A stretch of 28,585 bases of DNA from CAYQTL01 sp964420405. Its GTDB lineage: Bacteria > Acidobacteriota > Thermoanaerobaculia > Thermoanaerobaculales > Sulfomarinibacteraceae. This document shows positions 7,835 to 13,773 of this stretch, piece by piece; the stretch's first letter is position 1; every line of letters begins with the position of its first letter. The stretch lies in NCBI GenBank assembly GCA_964420405.1, contig CAYQTL010000066.1:1-28585 (forward strand), given 5' to 3'. The notes under the pieces were generated by a model. The model was not told where the DNA came from, ran no database searches, and saw only the letters and a program-made list of their open reading frames with translations. The translations under genes were made by a program, and so were the position numbers.

Positions 7835-10078
7835 TCATGCTCTCACGACCCGCCGCACCGCTGCCGCCACCGCGGCCGGGTCGGGCTGCCGGGAGAGCAC
7901 CGTCCCGGCGGGATCGCCACCGTCCCCGAGCCACACCACCGGCACGCCGAGGCCGGCGACCCAGCCCGGCGGCTCTCCGGCGGGCGCGGCGGCGACGACG
8001 ACCTGCGGTCGCCATGCCTGGACCAGCTGCCGGCCCGACGCCTCGGCGGCGGCGTGCCGCAGGTCGAACCCCGCCGCGGCCAGCTCGCGCAACAGCCGGT
8101 CGGCCGCCCGCCGTTCCGGCTCGACCAGAAGCACCCGCACCGACGGCGCCGGCGTCGGCGGCGAGGGCTCCAGCTCGGCGTCGGCGACGAGGGGCAGCTC
8201 GACCGCGAAGCAGGCGCCGGCGCCGGGCTCGGAGCGGACCTCCACCGCGCCGCCGTGCTCGCGGGCGATGGCGTAGACCACCGCGAGCCCCAGGCCCGCG
8301 CCGCGGCCGCTCCGGCGCTGGCTGAAGAACGGCTCGAACAGGCGTCCCCGGCAGGCGTCGTCGATGCCCGGGCCGTCGTCCTCCACCTCGAGCACGGCGC
8401 GGCCGCGGCCGGATTCGACCCGGATCGCGACCCGCCCGCCCCTGTCCGCGACCGCGTCACGGGCGTTCAACGCGAGGTTGAGCAGCAGGCGGCGCAGCGC
8501 AACCGGGCTCGCGACCACCGGCACCGGGTCGGCGCCGACGGACACCTCGAGCCGGACCGACGCCGGCAGGAGGTGCGACAGCACACCCTCCTGGGCCACC
8601 ACCAGCGCCGCCAGGTCGAGCGGTCGCGGCGGCGTGCTCTCCGACCGGGCGAACAGCAGCAGCTCCCGCACCACCTCCTCGCCCTCGTCGGCGAGCTCGC
8701 GGATCGCCGCCACGGCGTCACGGTCGGCTCCGGCGGTGCGGTCGAGCACCCGGGCGTGAAGCTGGATGCCGGCCAGGAGGTTGTTGAAGTCGTGGGCGAC
8801 CCCCCGCGCCAGGCGGCCGATCGCCTCCATCTTCTCCGCGTCCCGCAGGCGCTCCTCGGCCCGCACGCGATCGGTGCTGTCGCGCACCACCAGCACGACG
8901 AGCCCAAGCTCGGGGGGACGGGTGAGGGTGCAGTCGAGAACGCGGTCCCGGCTGGCGGTGCGCCAGGCGGCCGGCGCGTCCCCGAGCCGGGCCGCCGCCT
9001 CCGGGCGGAGGTCCTCGAGGTGGCGCGCGACCGCCCGGTTGGCGGCGACCACCGCGCCGTCCGGATCGAGCAGGGCGACGCCGTCGGTCATGGCGTCGAA
9101 GGTGCGCTGCCACCGCTCGCCGAGCCGGCGGACCCGCTCGGTCAGGTCGTGGACCGCCACCAGGGCGGTACCGTCGCCCACCGGTCGCAGGTGCAGCTCG
9201 AGCTCGGCCGCGGTCTCGCCCGGGGCGGTCCAGCGCGCCTCGACGACGCCGCCGCCGGCGTCGAGGGTCTCGGCGAGGCGCGCGGCGATCCGCTCCCGGT
9301 CCGGCGTGCCGAGGCTCGCCAGCAGCGGCTCGCCGGCCGCGGCGCCCCCCAGGAGCACCGTCGCCGCCGGGTTCGCGTCGCGCACCCGCAGCTCGCGGTC
9401 GACCTCCAGCAGGGGCGTCGGCGAGCCGGCGAAGAGCTCCCGGTAGCGGCGCTCGCTGGCGGTCAGCCTGCGCCGGTCGGCGTCGATCCGGGCGACCATG
9501 TCGCGGAACGCCCGCGCCAGGTCGTCGACCTCGGCGGTGGTGCCGTGGACGGCGGGCAGGTCGGGTCGGCCGCGGTCGGGGTCGAAGCTCCGGGCGGTCG
9601 ACGCCAGCCGGCGCAGCGGATCGACGAACCGGCCGACGAACGCCAGCCCGGCGAGGAAGGTGGCGGTCAGCGCCAGCCCGAGGGCGCCGACGACGCGGAT
9701 CGCGGACTCGGCGAGGCGGCGCGCGATGCCGGAGCGGGAGACCAGCAGCTCGACCTCGATCTCGTCGGTCACGCCGCCGGGTGGACCCGGTACCTCGACC
9801 CGGCGGACGACCCGGATCGCGCCGCCGTCGACCTCGACGGCCTCGTCGACCGAGGGCCCGTACCGCCACACCACCTCGCCGCCGGGCCGACGGGCCTCGC
9901 CCGCGCGGACCTCGGCCAGGGAGACCACCGCCAGCAGCTCCGGCGCGCCGGCGTCGGCGACCGACACCGCGACCGTCCGGGCCACCAGCTCGGCCCGGGT
10001 CACCAGCTCCTCCTCCAGGATCCGCTGCTCGTGGCGCAGGACCACCGCGCTCGACAGCACGAGGGTCACCAGCACCAC
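7835..10078 (-). CDS. Hybrid-type sensor histidine kinase with HAMP, PAS domains and a degenerate receiver
   Basis: 747 residues from the first in-frame start (GTG 10078). Layout: membrane segment at the very start, an extracytoplasmic stretch to about 125, a second membrane segment (about 127-150), HAMP (about 150-200), a PAS domain (YRELFAGSPTPLLEVDREL), a second PAS-like domain (TFDAMTDGVALLDPDG), then HisKA with phospho-acceptor His near 429 (GVAHDFNN). The ATPase has an N box (LNLALNARDAV), G1 (EDDGPGID), F box (LFEPFFSQ) and G2 (GAGLGLAVVYAI). The C-terminus (about 645-747) looks like a receiver (VRVLLVEPERRAADRLLREL), but the acidic pair is reduced and the phospho-Asp position reads VVVAAAP. 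No partner response regulator is nearby. The start is uncertain: the hydrophobic run SFLLWLAGVVLV begins before the GTG, yet no ATG/GTG/TTG lies upstream in frame. Confidence 0.88.
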   Translation of the reverse strand: MVLVTLVLSSAVVLRHEQRILEEELVTRAELVARTVAVSVADAGAPELLAVVSLAEVRAGEARRPGGEVVWRYGPSVDEAVEVDGGAIRVVRRVEVPGPPGGVTDEIEVELLVSRSGIARRLAESAIRVVGALGLALTATFLAGLAFVGRFVDPLRRLASTARSFDPDRGRPDLPAVHGTTAEVDDLARAFRDMVARIDADRRRLTASERRYRELFAGSPTPLLEVDRELRVRDANPAATVLLGGAAAGEPLLASLGTPDRERIAARLAETLDAGGGVVEARWTAPGETAAELELHLRPVGDGTALVAVHDLTERVRRLGERWQRTFDAMTDGVALLDPDGAVVAANRAVARHLEDLRPEAAARLGDAPAAWRTASRDRVLDCTLTRPPELGLVVLVVRDSTDRVRAEERLRDAEKMEAIGRLARGVAHDFNNLLAGIQLHARVLDRTAGADRDAVAAIRELADEGEEVVRELLLFARSESTPPRPLDLAALVVAQEGVLSHLLPASVRLEVSVGADPVPVVASPVALRRLLLNLALNARDAVADRGGRVAIRVESGRGRAVLEVEDDGPGIDDACRGRLFEPFFSQRRSGRGAGLGLAVVYAIAREHGGAVEVRSEPGAGACFAVELPLVADAELEPSPPTPAPSVRVLLVEPERRAADRLLRELAAAGFDLRHAAAEASGRQLVQAWRPQVVVAAAPAGEPPGWVAGLGVPVVWLGDGGDPAGTVLSRQPDPAAVAAAVRRVVRA

Positions 10079-10160
10079 TCCCGCGAGCCACAGCAGGAAG
10101 CTGCGGCCGGCCGCAGGAGGGGGCCGACGGGCGGGCCGGACGCGGGGCGCGCCGCCGGGA

Positions 10161-10364
10161 TCAGCCGGCGTCGTCGTCGAGCTCCTCCAGCCGGAGCAGG
10201 GCGTCGTCGAGGCTCTCGACCGGGACGCGGACCTCGCCGGCGCCCCCGTCCGCCGGCGGCGTCAGCTCCACCTCGAGGCCCCGATCCCGCAGGAGGTCGG
10301 CGACCCGTCGCAGGTGGGCCGGGTCGGTGGCCTCCTCGACCGTGATCCAGCCGTCGTCGGGCAC
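10161..10364 (-). CDS. Small DUF2007-like protein
   Basis: A 67-residue acidic protein with a GTG start at 10364; GGAGG lies about 7 nt upstream, overlapping the gap after the preceding gene. The pattern ATDPAHLRRVADLLRDRGLE, then EVRVPVESLDDALLRLEEL, matches the small alpha/beta fold of DUF2007 ('putative signal transducing protein'). In that family a helix-strand unit is followed by a 'VP..D...A...L' ending. The molecular role of the family is not established. It lies between a membrane protein and the histidine kinase, so it is probably co-transcribed with both. No signal peptide or membrane segment is seen. The assignment is by pattern only. Confidence 0.65.
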   Translation of the reverse strand: MPDDGWITVEEATDPAHLRRVADLLRDRGLEVELTPPADGGAGEVRVPVESLDDALLRLEELDDDAG

Positions 10365-10377
10365 CTCGCAGCCTCCG

Positions 10378-10719
10378 TCAGAAGTCGAAGAAGTCGCCCT
10401 CGAACACGTCGGCGAGCTGGCGCATCATGGCCGCGCTGAGGCCGGTCGTGATGCCGGACATGATCGCCGCGCCCTTGGTGCGCCCGACCAGGTAGCCGAC
10501 GATGCCGACGCACGCCACCGACGCCAGCGGATGGCGGCCGACCGTCTCCCGCCAGTCGATGGTGGACGGGACGATGCTGTCGAGGATCGTGTCCGCGTCG
10601 AGCCGCCGGCCCCGCGGCCCGTCCTCGCCGCCACCGTCATCCGCGAGCATCTCGTCCAGGTCCTCGCCGATCCGGTCCACGTCGGATGTGTCGTCCCGCG
10701 ACTGGAAGTCCTGCGCCAT
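10378..10719 (-). CDS. Small membrane-anchored protein, DUF883-like C-terminal segment
   Basis: A 113-residue protein from the ATG at 10719, with GGGGAG about 7 nt upstream. The first half is acidic and soluble (EDLDEMLADDGGGEDGP). The second half reads TVGRHPLASVACVGIVGYLV, then GRTKGAAIMSGITTGLSAAMM: two short Gly-rich hydrophobic stretches that could form one or two membrane helices. The 'xHPxxSVxxxGxxGYLVGR' pattern resembles the C-terminal anchor of ElaB/YqjD (DUF883) proteins, which the upstream neighbour also carries. I cannot assign a function. The frame is open further upstream through the neighbouring gene, but that part is its shadow and is left out. Confidence 0.7.
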   Translation of the reverse strand: MAQDFQSRDDTSDVDRIGEDLDEMLADDGGGEDGPRGRRLDADTILDSIVPSTIDWRETVGRHPLASVACVGIVGYLVGRTKGAAIMSGITTGLSAAMMRQLADVFEGDFFDF

Positions 10720-10742
10720 GTCTCGCTCCCCGGCCGTCGCCG

Positions 10743-11234
10743 TCAGTCCCGCGGCCGCGTGACGTAGCCGACCACGAAGCCGGCGGCGAGCGCGATGAGG
10801 ACGGCCTTGCCCGGGTTGGTACGGATGTACTCCAGCACCTGGTCGCCCTTCTGCCGGACGTCCACGTCGGCCACCCGCTCGCGCACCCGTTCGTACACCT
10901 CCCGGGCCTTCGCGGCGAGGGCGTCGTACTGCTCCTTGGCACGGGCGTACATCGCCTCCGCCTGCTCCCGGGTCTTGGTGGCGAGCGTGCCCATGCGCTC
11001 GCGGGCGTCGGCGAGATGATGCCTGGCCTCCTCCAGCGACGCCCGGGTCCGTTCGGCCGCCTCGCGGGCGCGCTCGCGCGCCTTGCCGTAGCTCTGCTGC
11101 ATCGTGGCACGGGCGCGCTCCATGGACTGCTGGGCGTTGCCCAGTGCCTCCTTGACCCCTTCGAGGGCCGCGTCGCCCTGGCCGGCGACCTCGTCGATGG
11201 CTTCTTCCACGCTCCTGCCGTCGGTATCGGTCAT
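10743..11234 (-). CDS. ElaB/YqjD (DUF883)-like coiled-coil protein with C-terminal membrane anchor
   Basis: A 163-residue protein. There is a long, strongly charged helix of about 100 residues (ARERAREAAERTRASLEEAR and similar, Ala/Arg/Glu-rich), suited to an amphipathic or coiled-coil rod. It ends in YIRTNPGKAVLIALAAGF, then VVGYVTRPRD. The last 30 residues match the DUF883 pattern of 'NPxxAVxxAxxxGxxxGxxxxR'. ElaB and YqjD of E. coli are tail-anchored inner-membrane proteins, and YqjD binds ribosomes in stationary phase. Two ATGs lie side by side; the second (11234) has AGGAGG at 5 nt, the first (11237) at 2 nt, so the second is chosen. It is the first gene of the run down to the glycosyltransferase and has a clear upstream promoter. 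Apolipoprotein/LEA-like repeats are an alternative description of the rod. Confidence 0.75.
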   Translation of the reverse strand: MTDTDGRSVEEAIDEVAGQGDAALEGVKEALGNAQQSMERARATMQQSYGKARERAREAAERTRASLEEARHHLADARERMGTLATKTREQAEAMYARAKEQYDALAAKAREVYERVRERVADVDVRQKGDQVLEYIRTNPGKAVLIALAAGFVVGYVTRPRD

Positions 11235-11263
11235 CATGTCCTCCTTCTGAGGGAACACGCTCG

Positions 11264-11292
11264 ATTCTAGGTTCTTCCGACCCCTCCGTCCA
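11264..11292 (-). promoter_or_regulatory. Sigma70-like promoter for the DUF883-like operon
   Basis: Read on the minus strand: TGGACG (11292-11287), exactly 17 nt, then TAGAAT (11269-11264). The -10 matches TATAAT at five of six positions and the -35 matches TTGACA at four of six. Transcription would begin near 11257, giving a leader of about 20 nt that includes the AGGAGG site before the ATG at 11234. Predicted from sequence only. Confidence 0.6.
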
Positions 11293-11307
11293 GACCGCCG
11301 GGACCGC

Positions 11308-11336
11308 TTGTCCGTCCCCGCGCAGTGGTCTACGAT
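11308..11336 (+). promoter_or_regulatory. Sigma70-like promoter for the beta-CASP gene, giving a near-leaderless mRNA
   Basis: TTGTCC (11308-11313), 17 nt, TACGAT (11331-11336). Each hexamer matches consensus at four of six positions and the spacing is ideal. Transcription would begin about 11343-11345, at or within two bases of the ATG at 11345. No Shine-Dalgarno sequence is visible before that ATG, which agrees with a leaderless or near-leaderless transcript. It is back to back with the minus-strand promoter at 11264-11292. Confidence 0.5.
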
Positions 11337-11344
11337 GCCGCACC

Positions 11345-12739
11345 ATGACCGTCGAGATCCACGTCCTGGGCGCCGGCCGGTGCGTCACCGGTTCCAAGTA
11401 CCTGCTGCGCTGGCGTCGTTTCAGCGCGATGGTCGACTGCGGCCTCTTTCAGGGCCCCAAGGCGCACCGTCGCCGCAACTGGGAGCCGCTGCCGTACCCC
11501 GCCTCCGAGGTCGACGCCGTGGTGCTGACCCATGCCCACATCGACCACTCCGGGTATCTGCCGCGCCTGGTGCGCCAGGGGTTCGACGGACCTGTGTACT
11601 GCACCCCTCCGACCAAGGCCCTGCTGCAGGTGCTGCTGCCCGACGCCGCCCACATCCAGGAGGAGGAGGCCCGCTTCGCGAACCGCAAGGGGTTCTCCAA
11701 GCACCGGCCGGCGCTACCCCTGTTCCGCGCCGCAGACGCCCGCGCGGCGCTGAAGCTGCTGGTGCCGGTGGGGTTCGACCGATGGGCCGAGCTGCATCCC
11801 GGGGTCCGCTTCCGCTACCGGCGGCAGGGGCACATCCTCGGCGCCGCGTCGGTGGAGGTCGAGACCAAGGTCGCCGGGGGCGACCGCAGGTCGATCGTGT
11901 TCTCGGGCGACGTCGGCCGCTACGGTGTGCCGATCCTGCGCGAGCCGGCAGCGTACGCCGGCTCGGACGTGCTGCTGCTCGAGAGCACGTACGGTGACCG
12001 CCACCACGGCGGCGCCGATCCCGCCGAGGCCCTGGCGCAGGAGGTCCGCGCTGGCGTCGAGCGAGGAGGGATGATCCTGATCCCCGCCTTCGCCATCGAC
12101 CGGACCCAGGAGATCCTCTACCTGCTCCACGAGCTCATGACCGACGGTGAGGTCCCGCGCCTGCCGATCTACCTCGACAGCCCCATGGGCATCGAGGCGA
12201 CCGCAGCCTATACGCGGTTCCTCGCCGAGCACGACGTCGAGATGCGGCACTACTTCGCCGAGCAGACCAACCCGATCCTGCCCGCGACCCTGGAGATCAC
12301 CCGGACCTCGCGGGAGTCACGGCGTCTCAACGACCTCGACGGGCCGGGGATCATCGTATCGGCGTCCGGGATGGCGACCGGGGGCCGCATCCTGCACCAC
12401 CTGCGGCTGCGGCTGCCGGATCCCAGGACGACGGTCCTGTTCGTCGGCTACCAGGCCGCCGGCACCCGGGGACGGCGCCTGGTGGAGGGCGAGCCCGAGG
12501 TCAAGATCCACGGCCAGATGGTGCCCGTGCGCGCCCACGTCGGCCAGATCTCCGGGCTGTCGGCCCACGCCGACGTCGGCGAGCTCCTGATCTGGCTGTC
12601 CCGCCGGGAGCGTGAGCCTGCGACGGTATGCCTGGTGCACGGAGAGCCCGGCGTCCAGGAGGCCTTCGCCGAGACCCTCCACGCCGAGTACGGCTGGAAC
12701 CCGCTCATCCCCGACCTCGGCGACGTCATCGAGGTGTGA
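11345..12739 (+). CDS. Beta-CASP metallo-beta-lactamase-fold RNA nuclease-like protein
   Basis: 464 residues, the only plus-strand gene. The MBL metal motifs are present: THAHIDHSGYLP (62-73; His63, His65, Asp67, His68), GHILGAA (His163) and FSGDVG (Asp189). Beta-CASP motifs follow: LLESTYGDR (motif A region), SASGMATGGRILHHL (339-353), SAHAD (His408) and a final VHGE (His432), which with SAHAD forms the RMMBL 'RNA-specificity' end. All are intact, so it should be a zinc-dependent hydrolase. Family members include RNase J-like enzymes and archaeal and eukaryotic CPSF-type nucleases; this bacterial subgroup (about 460 residues) is usually annotated as an RNA-processing exo/endonuclease. The cytoplasm is expected, as no signal peptide is seen. 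It is not a beta-lactamase. Its natural substrate cannot be read from sequence. Confidence 0.93.
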   Translation: MTVEIHVLGAGRCVTGSKYLLRWRRFSAMVDCGLFQGPKAHRRRNWEPLPYPASEVDAVVLTHAHIDHSGYLPRLVRQGFDGPVYCTPPTKALLQVLLPDAAHIQEEEARFANRKGFSKHRPALPLFRAADARAALKLLVPVGFDRWAELHPGVRFRYRRQGHILGAASVEVETKVAGGDRRSIVFSGDVGRYGVPILREPAAYAGSDVLLLESTYGDRHHGGADPAEALAQEVRAGVERGGMILIPAFAIDRTQEILYLLHELMTDGEVPRLPIYLDSPMGIEATAAYTRFLAEHDVEMRHYFAEQTNPILPATLEITRTSRESRRLNDLDGPGIIVSASGMATGGRILHHLRLRLPDPRTTVLFVGYQAAGTRGRRLVEGEPEVKIHGQMVPVRAHVGQISGLSAHADVGELLIWLSRREREPATVCLVHGEPGVQEAFAETLHAEYGWNPLIPDLGDVIEV

Positions 12740-12741
12740 TC

Positions 12742-12763
12742 AGCGCGGCCCCCAGGCCGCGCT
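12742..12763 (+). terminator. Terminator-like hairpin after the beta-CASP gene
   Basis: A perfect 9-bp stem, AGCGCGGCC / GGCCGCGCT, closes a 4-nt CCCA loop, starting 2 nt after the TGA stop. There is no T-run after it; a hexamer array follows at once. It could stop transcription without a U tract or only protect the mRNA 3' end. Confidence 0.6.
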
Positions 12764-12764
12764 C

Positions 12765-12818
12765 CGATCCCGTTCCCGTTCCCGTTCCCGATCCCGTTCC
12801 CGTTCCCGTTCCCGATCC
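12765..12818 (+). repeat. Nine tandem hexamers, CGATCC/CGTTCC
   Basis: Nine head-to-tail 6-bp units with no interruption. The third base is A or T in the order A-T-T-T-A-T-T-T-A, so there is also a 24-bp higher-order period repeated twice. Related GGATCG/GGAACG units recur in reverse orientation at 13010-13039. Confidence 0.93.
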
Positions 12819-12879
12819 CGACGAGACGATCCCGCCTCCCCGTCCACCTCGCCGTGCCCGACGCAGCGGCAGCGGCCAG

Positions 12880-12909
12880 GTCGCCGTCGCTGTCGCTGTC
12901 GCTGTCGCT
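12880..12909 (+). repeat. Five tandem hexamers, GTCGCC then GTCGCT x4
   Basis: Five uninterrupted 6-bp units, one GTCGCC followed by four GTCGCT. They differ from the CGTTCC array and lie between its two arms. They look like slippage-prone microsatellite DNA; no protein-coding use is supported. Confidence 0.9.
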
Positions 12910-12931
12910 GAACCTGCCGCTGCCTCTGATC

Positions 12932-12988
12932 CTGACGCAGTCGCTGATTCCTGACGCCGTCGCTGACTGCTGACCCCGTCGCCGAGTG
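12932..12988 (+). repeat. Three tandem 19-bp repeats
   Basis: Copies start at 12932, 12951 and 12970. The shared core is CTGACGCMGTCGCTGA; copy 1 and copy 2 differ at one core base, while copy 3 is more diverged (CTGACCCCGTCGCCGA). A weaker fourth resemblance precedes the first copy. Spacing without unique spacers rules out a CRISPR array. Confidence 0.75.
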
Positions 12989-13009
12989 CCGAGGCGGACG
13001 CCGTCATCG

Positions 13010-13039
13010 GGATCGGGATCGGGAACGGGATCGGGATCG
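13010..13039 (-). repeat. Five tandem hexamers, GGATCG/GGAACG, inverted relative to 12765-12818
   Basis: Units on the plus strand are GGATCG x2, GGAACG, GGATCG x2. These are the reverse complements of the CGATCC/CGTTCC units 190 bp to the left, so the two arrays can pair over 30 bp with only a few A/A or T/T mismatches. The arms flank the GTCGCT and 19-bp arrays. Confidence 0.88.
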
Positions 13040-13084
13040 GAGGGGAGGGGGGGCGATTCTCGCGACGTCCGTGGCCGGACACAC

Positions 13085-13112
13085 CACGGGCCGCGCTGCC
13101 GCGCGGCCCGTG
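13085..13112 (-). terminator. Terminator hairpin at the end of the ribosomal operon
   Basis: A perfect 12-bp stem, CACGGGCCGCGC / GCGCGGCCCGTG, with a 4-nt loop, 30 nt past the rplQ stop in the direction of transcription. It is the strongest simple hairpin I found in the window. No T-run follows, as is common in very GC-rich genomes, so Rho may also act here. Confidence 0.7.
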
Positions 13113-13142
13113 CGTCACCCGCCGCCGGTCGCCCGGCGCGAG

Positions 13143-13718
13143 CTACTTCTTCTCGTCCTCGGCGGCGTCCTCGGACGCCTCCGCCGTGCCGGCCGCCTCG
13201 GCCTCGGCCGCGAGCTCCTCGTCCTCGACCTCGTCGGCCTTCGCCGCCGCGGCGTCCTGCTTCGCCGGCTCCTTGGCGCCGCCGCCGAACAGCCCCTTGG
13301 CACGGTCCATGAGCGACCGCTTGCGGCCACCGCCCTCGCCGCTGTCGACGTGGTCCTCGAGCTCGTAGTCCACGAACTCGATGATCGCCATCTCGGCGCC
13401 GTCCCCGCGCCGGCGGCCGAGCCGGAGGATGCGGGTGTAGCCGCCCGGACGGTCGGCGAACCGCGGCGCGATGTCGTCGAACAGGCGCCGCACGATGTCC
13501 TTGTCGGGGACCATCGTCAGGACCCTGCGTCGCGCCGGCAGGCTGCCGGTCCGGGCGAGGGTCACCATCCGCTCGGCGAGGGGCCGGAGCTCCTTCGCCT
13601 TGGCCACGGTCGTCACGATCCGCTCGTGCGTGAACAGGGCGGTGAGCTGGTTGCGGAACAACGCCTTGCGGTGCGCGGTGGTGCGCCCGAGCTTGCGTCC
13701 GTGCATTCTGTGCCGCAT
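13143..13718 (-). CDS. rplQ: 50S ribosomal protein L17 with acidic C-terminal extension
   Basis: 191 residues; most bacterial L17 proteins are about 120-130. The core (1-120) is typical: MRHRMHGRKLGRTTAHR at the start, ALFTHERIVTTVAKAKELRP, and an end near MAIIEFVDYEL. Residues 121-191 add a tail with a basic patch (GGGRKRSLMDRAKGLFGGG) and then Ala, Glu and Asp (EAEAAGTAEASEDAAEDEKK). The first ATG is chosen because the family starts MRHR; AGGAGA lies 6-7 nt upstream. It is the last gene of the operon, as usual after rpoA. L17 sits near the peptide exit tunnel on the 50S subunit. Confidence 0.97.
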   Translation of the reverse strand: MRHRMHGRKLGRTTAHRKALFRNQLTALFTHERIVTTVAKAKELRPLAERMVTLARTGSLPARRRVLTMVPDKDIVRRLFDDIAPRFADRPGGYTRILRLGRRRGDGAEMAIIEFVDYELEDHVDSGEGGGRKRSLMDRAKGLFGGGAKEPAKQDAAAAKADEVEDEELAAEAEAAGTAEASEDAAEDEKK

Positions 13719-13740
13719 GGATCTTCTCCTGTCACACCCA

Positions 13741-13773
13741 CGCGGCTCGCGCGGCGTCGCCGCGCAGGCCGCG
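13741..13773 (-). terminator. Compound hairpin between rpoA and rplQ (attenuator or processing site)
   Basis: Two nested stems: CGCGGC (13741-13746) with GCCGCG (13768-13773), and GCGCGGC (13749-13755) with GCCGCGC (13759-13765). They are separated by 2-nt bulges and close a 3-nt loop, 13 pairs in all. The hairpin directly follows the rpoA stop and ends about 12 nt before the rplQ ribosome site. It could attenuate, slow 3' decay or set the rpoA:rplQ ratio; no T-run is present. Confidence 0.5.

Larger units (their letters stand above)
12740..13142. other. Gene-free convergent region rich in short tandem repeats
   Basis: About 400 bp between the stop of the beta-CASP gene and the stop of rplQ, which converge here. 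It holds a terminator-like hairpin at each end and four tandem arrays, listed separately. Reading frames through it give only low-complexity peptides such as GTGTGTGSG or PIPIPFPIPIP, so I call no gene. No IS ends, target-site duplication or tRNA are seen. Confidence 0.8.

Noticed and set aside
5983..10345. Two overlapping long plus-strand frames opposite the glycosyltransferase and histidine kinase
   Set aside because: No recognisable domain, and the minus strand has intact kinase and GT-C motifs.
11345..12739. Beta-lactamase or antibiotic resistance gene
   Set aside because: The MBL motifs are followed by beta-CASP and RMMBL motifs, which belong to nucleic-acid-acting enzymes, and there is no signal peptide.
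12765..13039. Possible CRISPR array
   Set aside because: Units are 6 or 19 bp, back to back, without unique spacers, and no cas gene is nearby.
12726..13118. A 130-codon minus-strand frame through the repeat island
   Set aside because: It encodes only repeat-made text (TATATATAT, GTGTGTGSG, PIPIPFPIPIP), has no ribosome site and crosses both terminator hairpins.
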